DNA of 14,391 nt from JAJDIA01 sp031555145 (GCA_031555145.1 JAVBUR010000064.1:1-14391); one strand, 5' to 3'. Positions 8,543 through 14,321 are shown, counted from the first letter of the stretch. Notes: a model not told the origin generated them from the sequence alone. Made by a program: numbers and translations.

Positions 8543-8571
8543 GGCTGTGATAGAGATATTGCAGCCTTTTT
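8543..8571 (+). terminator. Intrinsic terminator of the outer-membrane operon
   Basis: GGCTGTGATA (8543-8552) pairs with TATTGCAGCC (8557-8566) over 10 bp with two wobble pairs. The loop is GAGA and a run of five T follows. It lies 62 bases after the regulator stop and is the only strong terminator seen for the operon. The stretch 8481-8542 holds nothing else that I can support. Confidence 0.88.
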
Positions 8572-8653
8572 GTATCTTTACCGATCGCAGGTGCGGACAG
8601 GGCGATGGTACAAATTCTACTTATTCAGCATATAGATATAGGCGCATTTTTTG

Positions 8654-8661
8654 TACCTTTG
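8654..8661 (+). promoter_or_regulatory. -7 promoter element of structured RNA copy 1
   Basis: TACCTTTG, in the context TTTTTTGTACCTTTGTCCC, matches TAnnTTTG exactly. No clear -33 TTTG lies at the expected spacing. It sits in the same position relative to RNA copy 1 as the TAACTTTG at 9382 does to copy 2: about 53 bases from each box to the first conserved helix. The similar element TATCTTTA at 8573-8580 is a weaker candidate. Confidence 0.6.
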
Positions 8662-8667
8662 TCCCAA

Positions 8668-8948
8668 TTCTCGTTGATCAAGGTGTTGTGATGCGGGGAG
8701 ACATATACGAAAAGAGCGTTTTAAAATATTATTCTTGTCTTAGAAAATCGCCAATTTTCCATAGGGATCTATCTGGATCACTATGCCACACAAGTGTAAT
8801 ACAACAGAACGCTCACGTCATTCTTTGAGTACATTTCCTTTTTGAAGTGTTATCATAAATGGCGTGAGACTGTTGTTATTTGTGTGGCAGGTGTTTGGCG
8901 ATACCTCTAAGACAGATATAAGTTAACAGTTCTCACGCTCTTTTTTTG
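8668..8948 (+). ncRNA. Structured RNA, copy 1 (candidate attenuator leader or sRNA)
   Basis: The 5' end is inferred from the promoter and the 3' end from the terminator. Helices that can be read directly: P1 8714-8722 with 8806-8814; P2 CTTGT 8734-8738 with ACAAG 8790-8794; hairpin P3 GAAAAT/ATTTTC (8743-8748, 8754-8759) with loop CGCCA; an extra hairpin 8760-8785; P4 8812-8822 with 8858-8868 (11 bp, one wobble), topped by hairpin 8831-8850; P5 8862-8874 with 8925-8938, followed by a T-run. P4 and P5 share GCGTGAG and exclude each other. The P3 loop region 8747-8754 is complementary to 8895-8902, and 8736-8744 to 8906-8914. A diverged copy lies at 9396-9656 with compensatory changes in P1, P5 and the long-range helix. 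I do not recognise a known family. Confidence 0.75.
8862..8947 (+). terminator. Terminator hairpin at the end of RNA copy 1
   Basis: GCGTGAGA (8862-8869) plus CTGTT (8870-8874) pairs with AACAG (8925-8929), a bulged T, and TCTCACGC (8931-8938), followed by CT and seven T at 8941-8947. The 50-nt apical part contains the conserved GGTGTTTGGCGATACC. The 5' arm is also the 3' strand of the competing helix 8812-8822/8858-8868, so termination may be conditional. Confidence 0.7.
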
Positions 8949-8993
8949 TTTATTACTACCGGAGGAGAACAGGAAGGAAAGAACGTATGCTTT

Positions 8994-9317
8994 ATGAAAC
9001 TGTTTAGTGATTTGGAGAAAAAAGCGGTGTCTCAGTGTTTTTGGATGCTGCTGAATGTGGATGCTTCTCACGAGACCTATGATGTCGTCTCGAAAATAAC
9101 CCACGAATGGGAACAGGAAAACGGGAGTTGGATATGGGAGTCCATGCAGATTAACCCCACCGAGGCCTTCGACGTGATCGGACATATGGATGATAATAAA
9201 AAGGAGCGGTTCAAGGCCTTGATCCAGCGGGTAGTGACACCTGGTCATGACTGTGAGGTGAAGGCGCGGCTTGCCTCTTCCCTTTTCCATAAAATGGGTA
9301 TTCCGGATTCGGAATAA
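8994..9317 (+). CDS. Small hypothetical protein, possibly TerB-like
   Basis: A 107-residue soluble protein starting at ATG 8994. The frame is open further upstream from a TTG at 8946, but that lies inside the terminator T-run. A purine-rich GGAGGAGAACAGGAAGGAAAG precedes the start by about 13 bases. The sequence is helical, with LEKKAVSQCFWMLLNVDAS near the N-terminus, NPTEAFDVIGHMDDNKKERF in the middle, and ARLASSLFHKMGIP at the end. The pattern (MLLNVD, then EA...MDD.KK, then a final helix before G-I) resembles the TerB/DjlA-like helical fold, but the acidic metal-site residues are not clearly present, so this is weak. No promoter is visible between the RNA terminator (8947) and the start, so expression probably depends on read-through of structured RNA copy 1. 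Confidence 0.65.
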   Translation: MKLFSDLEKKAVSQCFWMLLNVDASHETYDVVSKITHEWEQENGSWIWESMQINPTEAFDVIGHMDDNKKERFKALIQRVVTPGHDCEVKARLASSLFHKMGIPDSE

Positions 9318-9381
9318 GGACTACGATCTTTCCATCGCATGCTTTTTCCTTAAGTTATATCTATAAATAAACACTTTTTCT

Positions 9382-9389
9382 TAACTTTG
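9382..9389 (+). promoter_or_regulatory. -7 promoter element of structured RNA copy 2
   Basis: TAACTTTG matches TAnnTTTG exactly. It lies 64 bases after the upstream gene stop and 53 bases before the first conserved helix of RNA copy 2, the same arrangement as copy 1. A shared AATTCT follows each box by a few bases. No good -33 element was found. I see no convincing terminator between 9318 and 9381. Confidence 0.6.
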
Positions 9390-9395
9390 CTTTAA

Positions 9396-9656
9396 TTCTA
9401 CCTCCTTCGTAGCGTTTGAAGGGATAGAAGGACATATTCATTGAGAAGCGTTTAGAATTATACTTGTCTAAGAAAATCGCCAATTTTCAGAAACCGAACA
9501 AGTGATTAACAAACGTTCTCATGCCTTTTGGATTAGTTACCACGTTGTGGCAGTTATATCCCAAATGGGCGTGGGACTGCTGTTATATTTGTTCGGTGGG
9601 TGTTTGGCGATACCTCTTAGGCAGATAGGATTTAGCAGCTCTCACGCTTCTTTTTT
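9396..9656 (+). ncRNA. Structured RNA, copy 2 (diverged duplicate of copy 1)
   Basis: It aligns with copy 1 from the promoter to the terminator. Near-identical blocks are AGAAAATCGCCAATTTTC (9471-9488) and GTGTTTGGCGATACCTC (9600-9616), with more diverged helices between. P1 is 9443-9453 with 9511-9520 and has two extra A-T pairs relative to copy 1, inserted on both strands, plus one bulged G. P2 is ACTTGT 9462-9467 with ACAAGT 9498-9503. P3 is 9472-9488 with loop CGCCA. P4 is 9518-9525 with 9568-9575, continued by TTTGG/CCAAA and topped by CCAC/GTGG. P5 is 9569-9581 with 9634-9647. The long-range helix is 9465-9473 with 9615-9623. The extra hairpin of copy 1 is absent. The RNA ends at a T-run directly before the next gene. 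Confidence 0.75.
9569..9656 (+). terminator. Terminator hairpin at the end of RNA copy 2
   Basis: GCGTGGGA plus CTGCT (9569-9581) pairs with AGCAG (9634-9638), a bulged C and TCTCACGC (9640-9647). TTC and six T at 9651-9656 follow. Relative to copy 1, one T-A pair (8873/8926) has become C-G (9580/9635). The 5' arm also belongs to the competing helix with CTCATGCC at 9518-9525. Confidence 0.7.
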
Positions 9657-9705
9657 ATGTTCAATGCCCACACCTGGGGAGCGGATGGGTGCAACAGGAA
9701 CCAAT

Positions 9706-10068
9706 ATGATCACGGAAACTGATTTGCCAAGAGTGTATGTCATCTCTGCTTATACCGACGAGATGGATCCGACTGTATATCCGGTCGGTTCCAGACTGAG
9801 AGAATATGCTACGCAGGGAACGATTGTTGTTTCTCCTACCTGTGTCGAATATGTTTTTGATCCGGAGAAAAACGGGGGAGTAGGGGGCTTGCATGCCACA
9901 TTCAGCCAACCTCTGACGGAGATAGATTACCAACGGCGCCGTTTCTTTTGTGAAGAAACGGGCTCGTTGCTGTATGAGGGAACCTTGGTGGATGGTCGAC
10001 AAATCCTGATCGACGAATCCCTTAGTGATGCCTGTTGGGGGTATTGGGTGATCGAACGGATCCGATAA
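9706..10068 (+). CDS. Small hypothetical protein downstream of RNA copy 2
   Basis: The frame is open from 9502, but everything before about 9657 is structured RNA and terminator. Possible starts are ATG 9664, 9685 and 9706. I prefer 9706 because AGGAA lies 5 bases upstream and because the distance from the T-run (49 bases) then matches that of the gene after RNA copy 1 (46 bases). The product has 120 residues with no signal peptide or membrane helix. It looks like a small mixed alpha/beta protein, with hydrophobic stretches RVYVISAY, GTIVVSPTCVEYVF and ACWGYWVIERI and an aromatic-rich C-terminus. I recognise no family or motif. Its stop is 4 bases from the stop of the convergent YhcH-family gene. 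Expression probably depends on read-through from RNA copy 2. Confidence 0.6.
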   Translation: MITETDLPRVYVISAYTDEMDPTVYPVGSRLREYATQGTIVVSPTCVEYVFDPEKNGGVGGLHATFSQPLTEIDYQRRRFFCEETGSLLYEGTLVDGRQILIDESLSDACWGYWVIERIR

Positions 10069-10072
10069 ACGC

Positions 10073-10534
10073 TTATACCCGTACCTTGAAGATGGCCTTC
10101 AGTACGCGGCCCTTCTCATTTTCCGGTGTCTGTACCAGTGGAGCATGACCGTCGGTGGGGAAAAAAACGACGAACTGTCCGGCGTGTAGCGTGAAATAGG
10201 TATCTGGGGCGTCTGTATAGAAAATAATATCTTTGACAGCGTTGTAAGGCTCACGCGGACATTGGCAATCAACGCGTTCTTTCCAGCCAAAGGCTTCGGC
10301 TCCGGCCAGGATCACTTGAATGTCGATATAGACATCGTGGGCTTCGAGTTTGGCATTCTCTTTTGTTTTCAGCTCGTTTTCCGAAAGGGAAACAAAAAGG
10401 TTATCGCCGTCGATCGCATGGCGTCCGAGCGGCAATGTGCCTAAATCTGTAGAGGCAAGAAAAGAAACAACCTGTTCAAAACGCGGATGCGTACAGGCAT
10501 AAGCAGCGAAATTAGCACATGAGTCGATGATCAT
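10073..10534 (-). CDS. YhcH/YjgK/YiaL (DUF386) family protein, NanQ-like cupin
   Basis: A 153-residue beta-rich protein of normal family length on the minus strand. It has the motifs expected of this metal-binding cupin-like family: KLEAHDVYIDIQ at residues 62-73, with the Glu64, His66, Tyr69 and Asp71 pattern of metal ligands, GAEAFGW at 78-84, and FFPTDGHAPLV at 124-134 with the C-terminal His130. E. coli YhcH (NanQ) speeds interconversion of N-acetylneuraminate anomers, and relatives occur in other sugar clusters. No sialic-acid or sugar genes adjoin it here, so the substrate is open. The gene converges on the gene at 9706 with a 4-base gap and has its own promoter at 10558-10588, so it is probably monocistronic. 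Confidence 0.9.
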   Translation of the reverse strand: MIIDSCANFAAYACTHPRFEQVVSFLASTDLGTLPLGRHAIDGDNLFVSLSENELKTKENAKLEAHDVYIDIQVILAGAEAFGWKERVDCQCPREPYNAVKDIIFYTDAPDTYFTLHAGQFVVFFPTDGHAPLVQTPENEKGRVLKAIFKVRV

Positions 10535-10557
10535 AACTGTTTATATTTTAGTTGCGA

Positions 10558-10588
10558 CGAAAGTACGGATAATAAGCTGTCATACCAA
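10558..10588 (-). promoter_or_regulatory. Promoter of the YhcH-family gene
   Basis: Read on the minus strand, TTG (10588-10586), a 20-base spacer and TACTTTCG (10565-10558) form a -33/-7 pair close to the Bacteroidetes consensus (TTTG, 19-21, TAnnTTTG). The start codon at 10534 is about 24 bases downstream of the -7 element. Confidence 0.6.
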
Positions 10589-10592
10589 GTGT

Positions 10593-10624
10593 TTTGTTTT
10601 AACAGTAATTAAAAAGTATAGGTA
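10593..10624 (+). promoter_or_regulatory. Weak candidate promoter of the aspartate decarboxylase-like gene
   Basis: TTTG (10593-10596), 20 bases, then TATAGGTA (10617-10624) has good spacing but a poor -7 element. Transcription would begin about 6 bases before the ATG at 10637, which is too close. Either this is not the promoter, or translation starts at a later in-frame ATG (10655, 10727 or 10754). Confidence 0.25.
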
Positions 10625-10636
10625 AACAAACAAAAA

Positions 10637-12247
10637 ATGCCTGCTGTTATACTTATGAACGCCGAGGCTATGCTATGCCTGAACCGATTGGAGCACCTGC
10701 TCCGGAAAGAAAAATGCCAACTAACTATGCGTAGAGCAACATATGAATTAATTATGAAAACGAATAAAGTACATCCCCCGTTGGACCTTTCCCGGGGAAA
10801 TCCTAACTGGACGGCTACGTTACCGCGGGAAGCTTTTTTCCGCTTGGGACTATTTGGTATACAAGAGTGTAAACGCGTACGCTGTCACGACTATGGCATA
10901 TGCGGTACACCCGAAAAGAAAGGGATCGCCAAACGTTTCGAGACATTTATGAAGGAGGTGAGAGTCCTGTCGGGCTCCGAGTTGTTGTGGGAAACCTACC
11001 GTTACGGTGTCGAACAACATGACTTCAATCCCGATGAATGGGTGTATGAACTAACCAGCGGCGTGATCGGCGAACATTATCCTTCGCCGGTTCGTATACT
11101 GAAACATGTAGAGGTAATCGTTCACGACTACCTGATGCAGGAACTATGCCAGCGAAAGGTGCACTACACCCAAACACACGATCTGTTTGCTACCGAAGGT
11201 AGTACTGCCGCGATCTGTTATGTATTTGATTCGCTGATGAACAGCGGTCTGCTTCGGAAAGGCGATACGATCGCATTGGGCGTGCCAGCCTTCGGCCCTT
11301 ACCTGGAGATGCCGGCGATGGAGCGTTACCAGTTCAATGTCGTACATATCCATGCTTCCGAGCGGGATACGTCGGGTAATGCCACTTTCCAGTATTCCAC
11401 GACGGAACTGGATAAATTGAAAGACCATTCGGTGAAGTGTTTTTTTGTGACAAATCCTTCCAATCCCATGTCCGTAGCAATAGACCGGCTGGGGTTACAT
11501 TACCTGACTGAGTTGGTGAAACGTTACAATTCCTCGCTGATGATCATCTCCGATGATGCGTATGGCAACTTTGTCCCTGCCTTCCACTCGCTGTTGCGTG
11601 AGTTGCCTTATAATACGCTTTGCATTTATTCCTTCTCGAAATACTTCGGCGCCACTGGCTGGAGGCTCGGTGTGATCGCTCTGCACCGGGAGAATGTGTT
11701 TGACCGGAAGTCGGTTCAACAGTCTGAATCACGGGATCAGCTGAAATTTATCGATCGCCTGGCTGCCGATAGCCGGCAGGTAGCGTTGAATGATACAGCC
11801 GGATTGTCGCTCCCGCAACAGATACAAATGTTGCTGTTTGCTTCTTTTTCCCTGCTCGACAGGGAGAATAAATATAAACGAATTTGTATGAATACAGTAC
11901 GCACACGGTATAACCTCTTCTGGAAGGGTCTGCATCTACCGATAACTCCCGATCCGAACCGGGCAGCCTATTATTGTGAATTCAATGTGCTGGAATGGGC
12001 CAAGCGTTATCATGGTCAGGAATTTGCGGACTATCTCATTTCCCAATTCGAGCCTGCGGATATCCTTCTCCGTCTGGCCGAAGAAGAGGGCGTCGAGTTA
12101 TTGAATGGCGAGCACCTTGTCGTTCCCGAATGGTCGGTGCGCATCTCGATGGCCCATCTCGATAATGACAAATCTGAGGCGGTCGGACTGGCGCTTCTGC
12201 ATATCCTCGCCGACTATGTGTTCATGTGGAAGAGCACGAAGAAATAG
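10637..12247 (+). CDS. Divergent aspartate 4-decarboxylase / aspartate aminotransferase-like PLP enzyme
   Basis: A 536-residue fold-type I PLP enzyme. Family features: RGNPNW at residues 53-58 and PREAFFRLGLF at 63-73; FATEGSTAA (184-192) in the cofactor phosphate region; TNPSNP (272-277); ISDDAYG (304-310), with the Asp and Tyr that contact PLP; SFSKYFGATGWRLG (332-345), with Schiff-base Lys335; FIDRLAADSRQVALN (371-385); and VRIS (501-504), with the substrate-carboxylate arginine. Aspartate 4-decarboxylases convert aspartate to alanine and CO2 and have a long N-terminal arm and insert. Against the enzymes I remember, the N-terminal arm is diverged (SRGNPN for GRGNPN), the segment after NVFD is about 15 residues shorter, and the C-terminal glycine motif near residue 491 reads GEHLVVP instead of GGGFGGP. 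Start ATG 10637 follows an A-rich leader typical of Bacteroidetes. The exact reaction is uncertain. Confidence 0.82.
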   Translation: MPAVILMNAEAMLCLNRLEHLLRKEKCQLTMRRATYELIMKTNKVHPPLDLSRGNPNWTATLPREAFFRLGLFGIQECKRVRCHDYGICGTPEKKGIAKRFETFMKEVRVLSGSELLWETYRYGVEQHDFNPDEWVYELTSGVIGEHYPSPVRILKHVEVIVHDYLMQELCQRKVHYTQTHDLFATEGSTAAICYVFDSLMNSGLLRKGDTIALGVPAFGPYLEMPAMERYQFNVVHIHASERDTSGNATFQYSTTELDKLKDHSVKCFFVTNPSNPMSVAIDRLGLHYLTELVKRYNSSLMIISDDAYGNFVPAFHSLLRELPYNTLCIYSFSKYFGATGWRLGVIALHRENVFDRKSVQQSESRDQLKFIDRLAADSRQVALNDTAGLSLPQQIQMLLFASFSLLDRENKYKRICMNTVRTRYNLFWKGLHLPITPDPNRAAYYCEFNVLEWAKRYHGQEFADYLISQFEPADILLRLAEEEGVELLNGEHLVVPEWSVRISMAHLDNDKSEAVGLALLHILADYVFMWKSTKK

Positions 12248-12342
12248 CGCTGCTTTGGATAAACCCTTTTCCGTGGTAGATGGTTATAGTATATAACGGT
12301 TTTAGATAAATGAGTTGAATAATCTTTTAAAACGTAGTCGTT

Positions 12343-12738
12343 ATGAGTACAACACATAAACCGGACTTGTCCGAAAATAAAGAACTTTCCGCTTTTATAG
12401 GGAAAGTAATATCCTTCAATACCAGTCTCAAAATGTATCATTGGCATGTGACAGGCTTGGGTAGTTATGCCACTCATATCGCCCTCGACCAGGCACTTGA
12501 TACATTGCTGGATGTGACCGACCGGATTGCAGAAACAAGCTATGCGTTGAACGGAGCTTTGCATATCACTGTTCCTGAAACGAAACTTCCCGACAATATT
12601 GTCAAGCATGTGTCTGATTTTTACATGCATGTCGAGGCCTCGCGTAAACTATTTCATGAACCGTTTTCGCAATCCATCCTGGACGACTATCAGGAAGGAT
12701 TGCAACAATTAGTGTACCGATTGACCAGACTCGAATAA
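12343..12738 (+). CDS. Dps-like mini-ferritin (DUF5856-type)
   Basis: A 131-residue helical protein. The first helix pair contains YHWHVTGLGSYATHIALDQA and DVTDRIAETSY. His33, His45, Asp49, Asp60 and Glu64 have exactly the spacing (12, 4, 11, 4) of the Dps ferroxidase ligands His51, His63, Asp67, Asp78 and Glu82 of E. coli. It is shorter than Dps (about 167 residues): the basic N-terminal tail is missing and the C-terminal helices are reduced, as I remember for the Bacteroidetes DUF5856 family. It probably oxidises and binds ferrous iron using peroxide or oxygen; whether it forms a 12-mer or binds DNA cannot be read. The MFS exporter gene begins 6 bases after the stop. No convincing promoter is visible; TTTG at 12254-12257 with TAGATGGT 19 bases later is weak. 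Confidence 0.8.
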   Translation: MSTTHKPDLSENKELSAFIGKVISFNTSLKMYHWHVTGLGSYATHIALDQALDTLLDVTDRIAETSYALNGALHITVPETKLPDNIVKHVSDFYMHVEASRKLFHEPFSQSILDDYQEGLQQLVYRLTRLE

Positions 12739-12744
12739 ACGGAA

Positions 12745-14136
12745 ATGGGCAAGACACGATCACCGGAGGTGTTACTCTGGCTGGTGGCGATAGGGTTTTT
12801 CATGCAAACACTCGATACCACCATAGTCAATACTGCCATCCCCAGCATGGCAGCCAGTTTGGGGGAGAGTCCCCTCAGAATGCAGGCAGTGGTCGTGTCG
12901 TATGCCCTTGTGATGGCTATCCTGATTCCGGCAAGCGGATGGTTGGCGGATAAATTCGGTACACGCCGGGTGTATCTGTTATCGATCTTCCTCTTCACGC
13001 TGGGGTCTTTTTTGTGTGCCAGTTCGCAGAATCTGACACAACTGATCCTCTCGCGTATCGTACAGGGGATGGGGGGCGCCATGTTACAACCCATTGGCCG
13101 GTTGGCAGTGTTGAAGGCTTTCCCGAATGAGAAATTTCTTCGGGCACTCAGTTTTGTAACCATCCCCGGACTGGTTGGACCGCTATTGGGGCCAACCCTG
13201 GGAGGTTGGCTGTCGCAGACATTCTCCTGGCATTGGATCTTTCTGATCAATCTGCCGGTGGGACTGATCGGCTTCATTCTCTCCCTTATTTATATGGACG
13301 ACTTCCGGGCACCCCGGGTGAACCGTTTTGATATCAGCGGCTTCCTGATGGTGGCGTTCGGTATGGTCAGTGTCTCGTATGCATTGGATGGGGTGGTGGA
13401 GCTGGGGCTACGGCAGCCCACGGCCATACTGTTGGTAATCATCGGACTGGTGACACTGGCTTCGTATTGGCTGTATGCTTCCCGTCAGCAAACACCGCTT
13501 TTCCCGCTCCGGCTGTTTCGCGTACCGACCTACCGTGCGGGGATACTGGGTAACTTTTTCTCGCGGATCGGCATCAATGGGAGTCCGTTCCTACTACCGC
13601 TTTTCTTCCAGGTTGGATTGGAATATTCGCCCCTGCATTCGGGATTGATGATGTTACCGTCGGCCATTGCCAGTATCATGGTCAAACGGTTGGGCATTTC
13701 ATTGATCAACCGCATTGGTTATCGTAAGACGCTGATCGGAAATACGCTTTTGATCGGCTTGGTGTTGTCGAGTTTTTGTTTCCTGTCGGCATCCGAACCT
13801 TTGTGGGTGCTGCTTCTGCAACTGTTCTTGTTGGGAGGGGTGAACTCCCTACAGTTTACCGCCATGAACACCATCACGCTGAAAGACCTCAGCGGAACAA
13901 ATGCCAGTAGTGGCAACAGCATGTTGTCGATGGTGATGATTTTCACCATGAGCCTCGGTGTGGCTATTGCCGCCGCCCTGCTTTCCCTTTTCCAAAATGT
14001 GGCTGAAGCAGAACATCACTCCGACAAGCTCTTTGCCTTCCATGCCGTCTTTATCTGCATGGGAGTGATCACAGCAGTAACGTCCGTCATCTTTACCCAG
14101 CTACCCAAAGACGATCACCTCCCTGCCCGTAATTAG
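12745..14136 (+). CDS. MFS exporter, DHA2 family, MdtD/IceT-like
   Basis: A 463-residue integral membrane protein. The N-terminus has the DHA2 signature LDTTIVNTAIPSMA (residues 23-36). Motif A is GWLADKFGTRR (65-75) in the loop after the second helix, and motif C is GLVGPLLGPTLGG (142-154), typical of drug/H+ antiporters. FSWHWIFLINLPVG (160-173) and NTITLKDL followed by SSGNS near the C-terminus also match E. coli MdtD closely as I remember it, over the full length. MdtD lies with the mdtABC-baeSR genes in E. coli, and its Salmonella counterpart was described as the iron-citrate efflux protein IceT. The gene is coupled to the Dps-like gene by a 6-base gap, so a role in removing chelated iron is a reasonable inference; drug export is the alternative. 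Confidence 0.88.
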   Translation: MGKTRSPEVLLWLVAIGFFMQTLDTTIVNTAIPSMAASLGESPLRMQAVVVSYALVMAILIPASGWLADKFGTRRVYLLSIFLFTLGSFLCASSQNLTQLILSRIVQGMGGAMLQPIGRLAVLKAFPNEKFLRALSFVTIPGLVGPLLGPTLGGWLSQTFSWHWIFLINLPVGLIGFILSLIYMDDFRAPRVNRFDISGFLMVAFGMVSVSYALDGVVELGLRQPTAILLVIIGLVTLASYWLYASRQQTPLFPLRLFRVPTYRAGILGNFFSRIGINGSPFLLPLFFQVGLEYSPLHSGLMMLPSAIASIMVKRLGISLINRIGYRKTLIGNTLLIGLVLSSFCFLSASEPLWVLLLQLFLLGGVNSLQFTAMNTITLKDLSGTNASSGNSMLSMVMIFTMSLGVAIAAALLSLFQNVAEAEHHSDKLFAFHAVFICMGVITAVTSVIFTQLPKDDHLPARN

Positions 14137-14190
14137 CGTCTCATCTACAGATGCAAATGACTGATTTGTGAAAAGTACTGATTCAGTTTT

Positions 14191-14216
14191 GTCCGGAATT
14201 GAAACTAAATCCGGAC
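14191..14216. other. Inverted repeat after the MFS gene
   Basis: GTCCGGA (14191-14197) and TCCGGAC (14210-14216) form a 7-bp stem with a 12-base loop. Neither strand has a T-run after the stem, so it is not a classical intrinsic terminator. It could be a transcript-stabilising hairpin or the left edge of the adjacent repeat block. A smaller hairpin, CAAAT/ATTTG, lies at 14154-14168. Confidence 0.5.
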
Positions 14217-14321
14217 GCACATGTCGCCCGGGCGAGACGCACGCCTCAGTCGTCTGAGACGCACGACTCAGGAAGTTGAGGCGCAGGCCTGGATTTACTG
14301 AGACCAGCATCCAGCATTTCC
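14212..14321 (+). repeat. Five degenerate 22-bp tandem repeats
   Basis: Units begin at 14212, 14234, 14256, 14278 and 14300, exactly 22 bases apart. The conserved start is GAGACGCACGNCTCAG. Units 2 and 3 differ at 1 of the first 16 positions, units 1, 4 and 5 are more diverged, and the last 6 bases vary in all. CTCAG/CTGAG (14245-14249, 14254-14258) forms a small inverted repeat across the unit 2/3 junction. No coding frame explains the pattern. The sequence from 14322 to the window end shows nothing further that I can support. Confidence 0.65.

Noticed and set aside
8541..8828. 95-residue open frame on the plus strand
   Set aside because: It begins inside the operon terminator hairpin and runs through the 5' half of structured RNA copy 1. 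The matching part of copy 2 has no equivalent frame, so it is unlikely to be coding.
8691..8828. Possible leader peptide starting at ATG 8691 in RNA copy 1
   Set aside because: The corresponding position in copy 2 has no start codon, and there is no run of one amino acid codon as in classical peptide-dependent attenuators.
8668..9656. 6S RNA, tmRNA, RNase P RNA or a retron for the structured RNAs
   Set aside because: The layout is not a single long hairpin with a central bubble as in 6S. There is no tRNA-like end or tag frame, and no reverse transcriptase is nearby. A database search is still required.
8654..9656. Mobile element origin of the duplicated block
   Set aside because: No transposase, terminal inverted repeats or target-site duplication could be seen. 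Conservation follows RNA helices rather than element ends.
9502..9705. Long N-terminal extension of the gene after RNA copy 2
   Set aside because: The extension reads through conserved RNA helices and the terminator T-run. The open frame there is incidental.
12690..13277. 195-residue minus-strand frame
   Set aside because: It is a shadow of the clearly recognised Dps-like and MFS genes on the other strand. The length comes from GC-rich membrane-protein codons.
14212..14321. CRISPR array
   Set aside because: The 22-base units have no unique spacers of about 30 bases between them, the repeats are strongly degenerate, and there are no cas genes.
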